Assembly: GCF_033439725.1 (NCBI RefSeq)
Contig: NW_026944386.1
Coordinates: 930,001-994,000 of the forward strand
DNA length: 64,000 nucleotides
Reading direction: 5' to 3'
DNA from: Neurospora tetraspora
Taxonomy: Eukaryota; Ascomycota; Sordariomycetes; Sordariales; Sordariaceae
Shown: piece by piece, positions 11,782 to 21,534 of the stretch
Position numbering within the stretch: position 1 is the stretch's first letter
Layout: each line of letters starts with the position of its first letter
Program-made: the position numbers and the translations under genes
The notes under the pieces: generated by a model
Database searches by the model: none
Seen by the model: only the letters and a program-made list of their open reading frames with translations
Told to the model about the DNA's origin: nothing

Positions 11782-14394
11782 ATGCCAAGGCTGTCACTCA
11801 TTTGCCATTTACCGTGGTTTAAACGCACCGGCTACTTCAAAAACGCCGAGGCTACCGGACATAAAGACAAAGTGTCAAGCATCTCTGGCCATGGCGGGAC
11901 ATTCAATATAGGAACAAGCGTCTATGCGGTTGCCCCCACTCCATGTCGGCTTCTTCCTGTCAGCCGTCTCGACAAGCTCAGGAAGAAATCCACTCGCCGT
12001 AGTCTCGCTACTGTCTTTCTGGTCCCAGCCTCTGATAAAGGTGCTAATGAGACCGTGACGCTGGATTGGATCACGAACGCTGTCGAGAACTACACAGCCA
12101 GTGATGGTGTCTTCCACATCTCCTTCCTTGAGACCGTTATCTTTAAGGGTGGGGGCAAGAAGAAGCCAAGGATCAGTCCAAAGGCGCAGAAGTATCTCTT
12201 TGAACAGGGGACCCGGGATATAATACTGTGGTCAGATGCCGTCGATCTCCCGCCAGGACCGTATTACAAGACGGGTAATCAGATGAGGGACGTATGGAAA
12301 CTTGAAGACGACACATATGGCACATGTATGGTGACAGTGGCACCCAAATCTGAGTGAGCTCACCTCAATGCCTGATACGCGTACGCAGGAGCCAGCGCGG
12401 GGATGCAAATTGTTGCTAACAACCAGCGGTACTCTAGCCCATCCGAGTCTTTTCAACCTCTTCACTGGATTGGTACGCGCCATCAGTTCCCGAGCTTTGC
12501 TCTTCCATCGAAGGTGCAGACAGGAGACACTGTTGACTTCGAGTCAAAACCTCTTGCTGGGTGGAGAATAGTCGTCAAGGATAACATTCGCTTGAAAGGA
12601 ACAAAGACTTCACAAGGAAACAGGGCATACTACGATGTGTATGATGCCAGCAAGGAAATCGCACCATGCATCCAGAAACTGATTGACAAGGGGGCAATAG
12701 TCGTCGGCGAGACAAAGATGAACTCGTTTGCCAATTGGGAGGAGCCCATTGAGTACACCGATTATCAAGCCCCCTGGAACCCACGTGGCGATCAATATCA
12801 GTCCATGGGCGGAAGTAGTTCCGGCAGTGCGGCGGCTGTTGCAGCCTATGACTGGCTTGACATCGCCATCGGAACAGATAGTAGGTTCTTCAGTACCCCT
12901 TACCCATGCCAAATTGTGCGACGAGTTGATAAAGATGAAACTAACGCGGGGACGACAGCCTGGGGCAGTGTCACTAGACCGGCCCTCTGGTGCGGTTGCT
13001 TCGGCCTACGTCCCACTATGGGCGCCGTTAGTGGAGAGGGAATCGAACCGCTTTGCAAGTTAGTCACCATGTACGACATGAGATGTTTGAGTGTATAGGG
13101 CTGACCAGCAGGGATTTAGGGAATGGGATACGGCCGGTCTTTTGGGAAGGGATCTGCAGCGATGTATACATTCCGCTATGCAATGGCTGGATATGGAGAA
13201 AATGGTGGCGGAACCAAAGGTATACTCCAATCCCTGTCGGCAAGGAAGACAAGCTCGAATTCTGCCTTGCCAAGCGAACTTGCACTGACTCTCGGTAGCC
13301 ATTCACCTCCATTATCTGGGCCAGTGACTTTTGGAGTATCATCGATGATACACAACAAGTCAACAGTGCGCGAGAATTTGCCCGTAGAATGGGATCCATC
13401 CTGAGCGTCGACTTTGTTGACCTTTTCCTTCCAGGATACTTGGGCTGTGTCTCCCCCACAAGAGGCCCAAGGACTTTCACTTCGAGAGTATATAGAGGAT
13501 GTAAGTAGCGGCTGTGCGGGGTGTGCAAGTACCAGATATTCATCTGACATTCAACTCTCCACTCCAGGCGATAGAAGTTCAATCCTACGACGCGTATCAT
13601 AACTTTGAAGACTTCCGCAGGAGGTACCAAGAGAAGTTTGGACACACACCATACGTCTCTCCCCGAAACCAGGGAATGTGGGAGTTGGCAAAGGGGATGA
13701 GCAAGGAAGAGCGAGACCGTGGCTTCCACAAGATGGGTGTCTACCGCAAATGGTTCAACAAGACGATCTTGAATGGAAAGCATTTCAATGCGCTTGTCAT
13801 GATGCCACTGGAAAAGATGGAGCCAAGGTATCGAGATGAAGTCCCAACGTGAGTATCCCGTAGCCCCTGCCGCTGTGGCCGCTTAGTGAAGGCGTTTGTT
13901 GCTGACCACCGTGAACGGGTTCCAGATTTCCACGACCACCTCAAGGAGGAGTAAACGCACTAGCATTGGGGCCAGTGATGAAGTCTCCGGTTCTGGCTGT
14001 TCCCAGTAGGCATATTCCCCAACTTCCAAAAAAGCCAACATGACTCGTCAAGAGCACTGGCACTGACAGTGACACACGCATCCAGTTGACGAAATAACTT
14101 ATACTTCTCGGGTTTCAGGCCGGGAAGAGAAGCTTCCATTTGTGATAGCCCTCATGGCGAGACAAGGTGAGCAACCCTTTCCTGCTCAACTCGGAGCGGA
14201 AATTCCCGTCTGATTCTCGACTTCTCGCCGGATATAATGAACAGAGGCTGACCGCGCTTGCAGGGTATGACATAGAGCTGATGGAGAAAACGCGAGATGT
14301 GTTAAAAGAAATAGGCAAGCCAACTGTACTGCAGACTGGAAGAAGAATGTACAAGGTAGATAACATACCTCTGGGTAAGGTGTGCAAAGGGTGA
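11782..14394 (+). CDS. Amidase-signature family protein, multi-exon
   Basis: This is an amide-bond hydrolase of the amidase signature family with the long N-terminal extension seen in fungal relatives. Exons read 11782-12353, 12396-12880, 12959-13058, 13099-13219, 13299-13500, 13568-13848, 13926-14005, 14119-14166 and 14264-14394. Catalytic Lys appears in WRIVVKDNIRLKGT (about residue 252). The Ser loop is QSMGGSSSGSAAAVAA (about 330). The signature continues across intron 2 as AIGTDTWGSVTRPALW, with the Ser-cisSer-Lys residues retained. Later landmarks are DTAGLLGRDL, SYDAYHNFEDF, MEPRYRDEVP and, at the end, LKEIGKPTVLQTGRR. Exon 5 (202 bp) is one base out of frame unless a 76-bp intron at 13359-13434 (weak GTCAAC donor, strong pyrimidine-rich acceptor) is removed; with it the protein is about 647 aa. 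Otherwise it carries a single-base frameshift. Several introns are only 40-42 bp. The substrate is unknown. Confidence 0.78.
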
Positions 14395-15267
14395 TGAGGG
14401 CGTCTCCTAGCGGCGTTGACTTATTCGTTTCTTTCCTTGCTTCTCGCTTTCTATACCCGCTTTCGTGCATATGTTTCTCGCTGAAAATCGACAATGGTTC
14501 CTCTCCGCCAATTTTCTGCGATCGTATGAAGCGATCGTGCGGCCGTGCGGTCGTTACGGAGTAAGTCGATAGTTGTCGAGCATTGCTCATGGTCAGGAGC
14601 GAAAGGATCGCGAAGAGCCAGACCAGAACTGGTCACGACGTGTACGAGTGCGGGCCGATGGGGCGGAGAGTGCTGGATGTGGTCTTTTTTTGCAGTCAAA
14701 CAGCGATAAGACTGTGCAAAATGTAACAAGCATGTGGGAAGGGTTGGTTAAGCTTAACTCAGAGGAGAGAAAGCGAGGAAGCGAGGAAGCGAGAAAGTGT
14801 GGAAAAGAGCAAAAGGCGGAGAAGGAGATGGAGAAGGGAACTGAAGAAACGGAGATTGCAAATTGCACTTTGTGTGAAAAAAGTGAAATGCATGACAAGG
14901 CGGAAGGTACGTACTCTCGAGGCTCCTTCCCGAACATTTGATTGGCAGATTGACCAACAGCTGTCAACAGGCAGAAGCGGCGTATTGGTTCGGCCGCTGC
15001 GTCTTGTCGGGACGGGATGAACCGTCCCCGTCGCTCGCGGGGAAACACGAGCTTACGAACCCAGTGATGCGGATGAACCAACGGTGCTGACCTTTCGCCT
15101 GGGGCAATGCTACCTCCGGGAACTAACAAGACATCGCAAAATGGCTCAGCAATCACTACGTGATGTTGGTTTGAAATGCTCAACATGGGAACAACACGGA
15201 ATGAGAATCACGAATATCATATCGCGGACTATAGGATTTAGATGATTTGGAGACGGTGTGCCTTCTG
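14395..15267. other. Intergenic, purine-rich patch, no gene seen
   Basis: The interval includes a GA-rich stretch at about 14760-14850 that makes long but low-complexity frames on both strands. No family motif was found. Confidence 0.4.
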
Positions 15268-15275
15268 TATAAAAG
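15268..15275 (+). promoter_or_regulatory. TATA-like box of the dehydrogenase pseudogene
   Basis: TATAAAAG lies about 150 bp upstream of the old start codon at 15417, followed by a C/A-rich leader typical of fungal 5' UTRs. Confidence 0.45.
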
Positions 15276-15416
15276 ATCATTCAACACCACTGGAAATCTT
15301 CAGACAAGCAAACCTGACGATATCCATCACAGCTTTCACTCAAGGAGAATCCGTTCCCAAATTCTTCCAATCTCACAAGTCCCATCTCAGCCCGAAACCA
15401 AAGCCCAAAAGCCATC

Positions 15417-16280
15417 ATGACCACCCCATCCCAAAAGGACCGTCCTCATCACCGGCTGCAGCGAAGGCGGCATCGGCTCCGCCATGGCCAAAGTCTTTGC
15501 CGCCAAAGGCTACCGAGTCTTCGCCACTCTCCGCAACTCCTCCAAAGGCGGACCCTCTCTCGAGAACACACCCGGTATCGAAGTCCTCCTGTTCGACGTG
15601 ACCTCCCTGGACTCCATCAAGCAATGCGCCGCCGAGGTGCAAAAGCGCACCGGTGGAAAGCTGGACGTGCTGGTCAACAATGCTGGTGCCGACTACGTCA
15701 TGCCGTTGCTGGACGTGGATATCGATGATGCGAAGCGGTTTTATGATCTGAACGTTTGGAGCGTATTGGGGATGGTGCAGGCTTTTGCGCCGGTATTGAT
15801 CAAGGCAAAGGGAGTGGTGGTGAATCATAGCAGTGTTGCGAGTGTGATGCCGCTTGCTTGGGCTGGTAAGTCTCTCCCGCTAAGGCATCTACAGCAGTTC
15901 CAAATCAGCCATGAACAGCATATTGGCTACCCTCCGTGCCGAAGGAGTGCGTGTCATCACTGCTGTGATCAGTTGCTGTCCACACGCCCATCCACTCAAA
16001 GGCCAGCGATCTCGTCTTGCCGGAGGGTTCGTACTATCAGCAGGTCTTTGATCGGATCAGTGATATCAGGAAGGGACTGGCGCAGCTGGGATCCATGGAT
16101 GTCAACGTGGTTCCCAGATCAATGGTTGCTGATATTGAGAGTGGAAAAAATGGTGTGATCTGGCGCGGTGGGACGTCATCTTTGACCAGGTACCTCGTGT
16201 GGTTGTTACCGAATGGCCTTTTTGAGAGTTTGGTGAACTGGGTAAGGGGTCTGGAACGTGTGCAGACTGAAACGAAGTAG
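15417..16280 (+). pseudogene. Broken short-chain dehydrogenase/reductase (AYR1-like)
   Basis: The reading frame recalls NADP(H)-dependent short-chain reductases of the 1-acyl-DHAP reductase type. Visible motifs are the cofactor loop TVLITGCSEGGIG, the VNNAG motif, HSSVASVMPLAWAG with the catalytic Ser, YSSSKSAMNSI with the YxxxK pair, and a C-terminal tail LTRYLVWLLPNGLFESLVNW. Three lesions break it. The start codon at 15417 is one base out of frame with the cofactor loop, at an AAAA run near 15434. After MPLAWAG a donor-like GTAAGT is followed only 19 bases later by the next coding block, too short to splice. A one-base shift near 15976 precedes TPIHSKASDLVLPEG. The region between LRAE and GVRV is also shorter than usual. 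Sequencing errors at homopolymers could explain the first lesion but not the intron remnant. The longest intact frame is 15484-16158. Confidence 0.75.
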
Positions 16281-16900
16281 GCACGATGGGTGGTCGGGAG
16301 AGGAGTCTCGACTGGAAGTTGACTTCCGTTCATCCCATGGTTCTGTTTGTTGGATGTTCTTGCTGTTTGTCATCTTTTCCCTTGTTTCGCCGCTTGTACT
16401 TGCTTTAGATTCATTGTTAGAAATGACATGATCACAAGATCAACTTTGAAATCTCGGAACGTACCTGCTTGAAATGGCCGGAGGAAAGTGCCCATCGCGC
16501 GTTGCCAGTCTCGGCACTTGATCGCCTGAGGGAGCTTCCGCAAGCATCCCCGATTGGATGTGGTGAGTGCCTGCACCAAGGTTAGCATGCTCCTTCCCCA
16601 ATACCTTTTATGCCATCGGCGATGACCCAAAACATTCCAGTTTTAACATCTTCGATTTCCATCACAAGTCAAAACTCACCTCCTTGACACGCATCCTCTT
16701 CTTCCCGCTTTGGCTCATCCTCTGCTCTCCCGATTTCCCTTGCTCCCATCGTGCGTCGCCCCTCCTAACATCAACACCAGAGTTACCCTCTCGGTTCAAT
16801 CGATGCCATCCACCTTCCCTTTTTCCACCAACGCCACGCCGTCAACATCACGCCTTCCAACCAACCCGTTCTCACCTCAACCCACTCAAACCCCAAAACT
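16281..16900. other. Intergenic, pyrimidine-rich, no gene seen
   Basis: This stretch is C/T-rich on the plus strand. Frames such as 16567-17037 run into the small RNA unit downstream and look non-coding. Confidence 0.4.
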
Positions 16901-16938
16901 TTCACTCGTGCACAGACCGTCTCATCTGCCTATATAAT
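16894..16938 (+). promoter_or_regulatory. Promoter block of small RNA copy A (conserved box plus TATA)
   Basis: A 45-bp block (CCAAAACTT.CACTCGTGC ... ACAGACCG.CTCATCTGCC ... TATATAATCTCC) is almost identical to the one at 17744-17792, although the DNA further upstream has diverged. A conserved box a fixed distance from a TATA box is what small nuclear RNA genes typically have. Confidence 0.6.
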
Positions 16939-16995
16939 CTCCTCCAGCCTCCCTCAATGTTTGCAAACTCTCTCCTCTTCTCTTCTTCTGATCAA

Positions 16996-17160
16996 GCTAG
17001 GTCCGGTCGCGAGAAGCTCCAGAATCTCACGCGGTAGCCAACCTGGTAGCCAACCTGGTCCAGGTTGCCTGTACTACTTTTCCCACCCCAGTGCCAATTC
17101 GCTGGGCGAGTAGGTCCGGACACAATTTTTGGTGGCACCCTCTCGGGATTTTTCCTGATC
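16996..17160 (+). ncRNA. Putative Sm-class structured small RNA, copy A
   Basis: Predicted by eye from comparison with copy B. A closing helix GTCCGG (17001-17006) / CCGGAC (17116-17121) encloses three hairpins. Hairpin 1 is CGCG/CGCG around the loop AGCTCCAGAAT (17008-17033). Hairpin 2 is CAACCTG/CAGGTTG (17051-17067). Hairpin 3 is CCCAGTG/CGCTGGG (17087-17106) with loop CCAATT. Immediately after comes a canonical Sm-like site AATTTTTGG (17124-17132), then a 3' hairpin TCGGGA/TTCCTGA. The same folds exist in copy B with different bases in the stems. The layout resembles U1 or U11 snRNA, but there is no ACTTACCT 5'-splice-site complement, and the loops are not those of U1. The 5' end is uncertain. 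A T-rich tract and a conserved TGCTTCTCTGC block follow. Confidence 0.6.
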
Positions 17161-17743
17161 ACTGCTTTTTTTTCGTTATGCTTCTCTGCTTGAGGGTGGG
17201 GACATGAGGAAGAAAATGATTGTACTTAGCTGTGATGTCCATGCAGGCCTGGTGGACTTGGGTCATGATCAAGAAAGGACACTGAGATCGCGAGGTCACA
17301 GCTCCGGGACTTTGTCATGACTGGTGTCTCTGCTCGCCTCGTCTTGGTGGTGGGCGCTGTCAGTCATCTCCGGAACCGCTGATGGTGCTGGACGGAAGGT
17401 GAGGTTTGCCGGGTGCCGAGATGAAGACCTCCCGTGGGAGGAAGGAAGGGCTTGAATGTAACAGGAAGAAGCTGAATCAAACTTACCCTTCAGGTGTTCG
17501 TAGCCAGCTCCTTCCCTTCGAAGACAGACTGAGAGTTGGCGGGAGTAGTCGATGCATGCCCCTGGTGGCATCGAAGTGAGCTCGTGTGGTCGTGACATCC
17601 GCTCGCCGACCGTGACTTCTCTTTCCCGAACCTCTCCTGCCATTCACACCCACCCCGAAGGCCACTGTATATGTCAACAACATCGTCAACAACTTCCCTG
17701 GCCATTCTTTCTCTCCTTGCCCGACAGTTGGACCCGCCCAAGT
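17161..17743. other. Spacer between the two small RNA units
   Basis: The first 60 bp after copy A (T-rich tract, TGCTTCTCTGC, GGGTGGGGACATGAGGAAGA) are conserved after copy B at 18003-18055 and may be a 3'-end formation signal. The remainder contains no recognised gene. Confidence 0.45.
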
Positions 17744-17792
17744 TTCCAAAACTTGCACTCGTGCACAGACCGGCTCATCTGCCTATATAATC
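17744..17792 (+). promoter_or_regulatory. Promoter block of small RNA copy B (conserved box plus TATA)
   Basis: Nearly identical to the block in front of copy A, including TATATAATCTCC at 17784. The distance from TATA to the structured region is 57 bp here and 65 bp in copy A. Confidence 0.6.
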
Positions 17793-17840
17793 TCCCTATC
17801 CCCCATCATATTTCCGATCCTTTCTTCTTCTCTTCTTCAA

Positions 17841-17994
17841 GCTAGGACCCGACTGTGGGAGGCTCCAGAATCTCTCACAGTAGGCAGCCGTAAGGTTGCT
17901 TGTACTACGCGTAGTCCTCACCCCCAGGGCCAACTCCCTGGGTAAAGTAGTCCGGGCACAATTTTTGGTGGCAAACCTTCAGGTTTTACCTGAC
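17841..17994 (+). ncRNA. Putative Sm-class structured small RNA, copy B
   Basis: Diverged copy of the unit at 16996. The closing helix is CCCG (17848-17851) / CGGG (17953-17956). Hairpin 1 is ACTGTGGGAG/CTCTCACAGT (17852-17881) with loop GCTCCAGAAT, the same loop core as copy A. Hairpin 2 is GCAGCC/GGTTGC (17884-17899) with a GTAA tetraloop. Hairpin 3 is CCCAGGG/CCCTGGG (17923-17942). The Sm-like site is AATTTTTGG (17960-17968). The 3' hairpin is CAGG/CCTG (17980-17992) with loop TTTTA. Stem bases differ from copy A but pairing is kept in every helix, which argues for selection on RNA structure. Function is unknown; no standard snRNA signature is visible. Confidence 0.6.
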
Positions 17995-18055
17995 TATGAC
18001 CTCTCTTTTTTTCGTTGTGCTTCTCTGCCTTTGGGTGGGGACATGAGGAAGAAAA

Positions 18056-19074
18056 CAGTGCACGGGGGGAGATGAAGGACAGAGGTGGAGGGGTAGGTGA
18101 AAGAGGATGGGGTGGTGGGGGAAGGAAGGGGGAAGGGGAAGGGGAAGGGAACAACTCGCTGAGGTTTGTGGATGTGGATGGGGAATGATGGAAGGGAGAA
18201 AACATTCTGGATTTTGGGAGGGGATTTGAGGCTTTAAGTACTTGTGGACGCTTCCTTGATTCCAACACCACATGCATGAGTGCCGATGGGCATATCTCTT
18301 CCAAGACTGATGCATGGCAGTGGGCGTCATTTTGCTGCGTCGCAGGGCCCGGTCGCTTGTCGGTCTTCCGAGCACCGAGACCCCTCCGAACTCTTATGTA
18401 TCATGATCTCACTGACTGAACTACTGGTTAATTATGACTCGAAACCTTGCGTTGTGATCCACGTAGTCGTGCTGGACAAAAATCGAGGGCGCGTTTGGTT
18501 ATGAAATGAACTAGATGCGATACTATCAGCAGCACGCGATACATGTGAGGACTTCTGTTAGTAGAGTAGCACCAGGCTCTAGTTACCTCCCATGGCAATA
18601 TTCTTTTCGAATGGACAACATCATGTTCAAGATCTTTCTCAAATTGGAGATTCATAGATTAGAGAAGATCTACAGGACTACAACAGCGTTTAATGGCATT
18701 GTGACATGCTTTCGACCGTCATGTTGATAACCACGGCCTTCCCATGACCCCGACCGGGTTTCTTGGCATTCACGAGATTGAAGTTCGTCTCCATCTTTCA
18801 TAGGGTTAGGGTCAAAGCGGCCCCTCCGACTTTTTCACCCGCACGCCAACATCCCCGCCGCCGATCTTCCGTGTACCTGCATCACCGGCGGGCCGTTCCC
18901 CAACTCGCCAAACTCCCCGGACCCCGGACACCGACGTTTGTAGCCCGGTCCCATCCACAAACTTTATTTGCACGCCGTGTCACCTCACAGACACCACCCA
19001 CAGACAGTGACACCAGTCCACCAGACCTGACCAATCACCAAACACACTTCCACATTCAAAGCAATTGCAACAAC
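18056..19074. other. Intergenic and 5' leader of the TYW2 gene
   Basis: A purine-rich GGAAGG-type simple repeat lies at about 18060-18160. From about 18840 the DNA is C/A-rich and probably holds the promoter and 5' UTR of TYW2. The TYW2 frame stays open upstream to 18763 but lacks an ATG. Confidence 0.5.
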
Positions 19075-20544
19075 ATGTCACAACAACCACCCACCGTCGT
19101 CTCCAAAGACGAACATCAGAGGAAACCGCGAAAAGAACGGGGTCCCAAAGCACCCAAACAAAAGAAGGAAAACCCCATCACGGCCGCCGTCACCTCATGG
19201 CTCCAAGACCAGCGACAATCCATCTCCCTCGCCGCACTACTTTCACCTCTTGAAACTACTCAGGATGAAGAACAGCTCGAAATCCTCCTCCTCGACAAAG
19301 CGCCCAAGCGGTGGGTAATCTACGAGCCCATGGTCCTTCTCCCCAGCGGAAGTTTCACCGCCTCTCCCTGGCCTCAACTGCTCGACTCTCTCTCCTCCGA
19401 CATCAAATCTTCGTTGTGGACCAGGATCCTGGCCAACATCACCAGGGATGGAGGAGCGTCAAAGGCGGAGTTGACGAGGTTGGCTGTTAATGAGGGGATT
19501 CCTTTGCATCATGTTGCCGACGCTGCTGAAGATGCGAAAGCTGGCTTGAAGGGTGAAGAAGAAGAAGAAGAAGAGAACTTGCTAAGATCGCCCTCGGGAC
19601 TAAAGTTATTACACGGCGACTTCGGTCCCGCCTTGTCACCCACCGCCGCCCTACCTACGCCGCAAGATTTTGGCGAAGCGTTTTGGGTGTCAACCAAGCA
19701 AAATGGGATTACCCAGATTTGGGCGCCGCGGTATACCATGTTCTCGAGGGGAAATGTGAAGGAGAAGGCTAGGCTTTTGGAGTTTCACCACCACCGCTCT
19801 CTCACTAGCGCAGCGGCGCCCACCAACACCAACGCAGCAGCACCATCACCACAACAAAACCTGACCCATCGGGTAAAACCACCAGCCACCCTAAAGGACA
19901 AATACGCCCTAGACCTCTACGCCGGCATAGGATACTTCGTCTTCTCCTACGCCAAGCTGGGGATGCGCGTGCTCTGCTGGGAGATCAACCCGTGGAGCGT
20001 GGAGGGACTGCGGAGGGGTGCGCTGGCGAATAAGTGGAGCGTCAAGGTGTTTCAGGGGGAGGAAGATCTGACAAAGAAAACGACGGGGGAGATGTTGAGA
20101 GAGGCGGATGCGGAGGGGGTGCAGGTTGTGGTATTTTTGGATGGGAATGAGAGTGCGGGGCGGAGGGTGAGGGAATTGAGGGAAGAGGGAGGGGAGTTGG
20201 ATGTGATCCATGTTAATGGTGGGTTTTTGCCTACTAGTGAGAAGAGCTGGAGGGATTCGTGGGAGGCTGTGGTGGGGAAGGGGGTGGGGGATGGGTGGTT
20301 GCATTTACATGAGAATGTGCATGTGAAGGATATTGAGTCGCGGAGGGGGGAGATTCAGGGGATCATGGATCGATGGAATCAAGAGTTGGATGGCAGTGAG
20401 GGGACGACTGAGACAAAGGCGGTGGTGGAGCATGTAGAGCTCGTCAAGACGTTTGCGCCAGATGTGTGGCATTGCGTCTTTGATGTATACATTACAAGGA
20501 GTTCTAGTACAAGTAGTAGTGGTAGTGGTAGTCGTCCAACATGA
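19075..20544 (+). CDS. TYW2: tRNA wybutosine-synthesizing protein 2 homologue (TYW2/Trm12), 489 aa
   Basis: The enzyme transfers the alpha-amino-alpha-carboxypropyl group of S-adenosylmethionine to the tricyclic base at G37 of tRNA-Phe, the step after TYW1 in wybutosine synthesis, in the cytosol. The single exon encodes the family architecture: an N-terminal TRM5/TYW2-type region with LHGDFGPALSPTA, FWVSTKQNGITQIWAPRYTMFSRGN and KARLLEF; the SAM-binding motif LDLYAGIGYFVFSYAK near residue 280; acidic motif CWEINPWSVEGLRRG; DVIHVNGGFLPTS; and HLHENVH near residue 412. Length is close to yeast Trm12. ATG 19075 (CAACATGTC) is preferred because the upstream in-frame extension is proline/arginine-rich with no ATG. 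A Glu run (near residue 165) and a Ser/Gly-rich C-terminal tail are low complexity. It is convergent with the next gene, 200 bp apart. Confidence 0.93.
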   Translation: MSQQPPTVVSKDEHQRKPRKERGPKAPKQKKENPITAAVTSWLQDQRQSISLAALLSPLETTQDEEQLEILLLDKAPKRWVIYEPMVLLPSGSFTASPWPQLLDSLSSDIKSSLWTRILANITRDGGASKAELTRLAVNEGIPLHHVADAAEDAKAGLKGEEEEEEENLLRSPSGLKLLHGDFGPALSPTAALPTPQDFGEAFWVSTKQNGITQIWAPRYTMFSRGNVKEKARLLEFHHHRSLTSAAAPTNTNAAAPSPQQNLTHRVKPPATLKDKYALDLYAGIGYFVFSYAKLGMRVLCWEINPWSVEGLRRGALANKWSVKVFQGEEDLTKKTTGEMLREADAEGVQVVVFLDGNESAGRRVRELREEGGELDVIHVNGGFLPTSEKSWRDSWEAVVGKGVGDGWLHLHENVHVKDIESRRGEIQGIMDRWNQELDGSEGTTETKAVVEHVELVKTFAPDVWHCVFDVYITRSSSTSSSGSGSRPT

Positions 20545-20743
20545 CGGTCCGGTTCGTCGTAACCCCTTCGCCAATGCGCGGGTTGGCAATTCATGAGTTT
20601 ATACATATATGTGTGCAACATAAGATCCGTTTCCAAACAAGCATCCATCCGTGTCTAAATATCCAGTCCTGATCCTCTTCATATGCGCCGGGCAAAAATC
20701 AAATCGTGCACGCAGATCGAGCAACTAGGGAGGAGGGTCGTCT

Positions 20744-21534
20744 TTACCCACTCCGCCGGAACTTGGCGGGGATGTTCTCCTCGATGATGGCGATCTTGTC
20801 CATCTGGGCTAACCGTTCCTCTTCGAGCTCCATCTCCTCGTGCTTCTTGAAATGTTCAATGTCTTCAGGGTGGGTAAGGTCTTCGAGCTTGGTGTTGTCG
20901 TCGTGGTACCTGCAGCAAGTGATCGTTAGTCTCTGACATCATGTCTTGGCACAAAGACGGCGGGTTTTGCGCCGCCCCCTTTTGCGACCTCAGTTTGGAG
21001 GTAGAGGACAAACTCACTTCTCCCAGTGATGAATCTCGTACTCGTACTCAGCATCGCCGTGGTGTCCCGGCCCCGTACCCATATCCGGAAGCGTCTTCTT
21101 CTCGACGTCGATGAAGCGCACGAACTCGTCCTTGGTGATGACGCCGTTGCGATCGTAGTCGATCAAGTTGAGGATGTCGCGAACGATCTCGTCTCTCCTG
21201 GGCTGGGAGACGTGCTTGTTGGAATCGTCCATCAGGCCGTATGTGCGGAGGATCTCGAGACCTTCCCATGTGTTATCGCCGTCGAAGTCGTGCAGAGCGA
21301 AGAAGGAGGCGGCGTCGAAGTTTTCGATGTGGTGTTCCTCTGGAAGCAAGGGATTGGTTAGCGGCTGACGGGCCGTGAGACATGGGCTGTGGAAAACATA
21401 CCAGCCATGTGCTTGACCATCCATGGGGCGTTCTCGTCGACAATGGGCTTTTGCGACCCGCTGCCGTGGTCGCCGTGGGCGAGGGCGGTCCCTGTCAGGC
21501 CGACGGCGGCGAGGATAACGCTGGACGGGCGCAT
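20744..21534 (-). CDS. SSP120-like secretory-pathway EF-hand protein, 206 aa, three exons
   Basis: Exons 21534-21402, 21339-21018 and 20909-20744 join in frame. Residues 1-19 form a signal peptide (MRPSSVILAAVGLTGTALA) followed by HGDHG. Two EF-hand-like segments follow: FFALHDFDGDNTWEGLEILR and IDYDRNGVITKDEFVRFID; the second is a good calcium loop. Then comes the family hallmark DMGTGPGHHGDAEYEYEIHH, which closely matches yeast Ssp120, and a Glu/Lys-rich helix HPEDIEHFKKHEEMELEEER ending in NIPAKFRRSG. Nucleobindin and Ssp120 relatives sit in the ER-Golgi lumen and bind calcium; a role in cargo handling is inferred. The gene has clean GT-AG introns (62 and 108 bp) and no damage. Confidence 0.9.

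Noticed and set aside
13064-13783. 239-codon minus-strand frame
   Set aside because: Antisense shadow of amidase exons 4-6, which carry clear family motifs on the plus strand.
16996-17994. Assignment of the small RNAs to U1, U2, U4 or U5
   Set aside because: No ACTTACCT, no U2 branch-site complement, no U5 GCCTTTTAC loop, and no U4/U6 pairing segment could be found.
18763-19074. Longer TYW2 start giving a 593-codon frame
   Set aside because: The extension begins at a TTG, contains no ATG before 19075, and has low-complexity Pro/Arg/His composition unlike the family.
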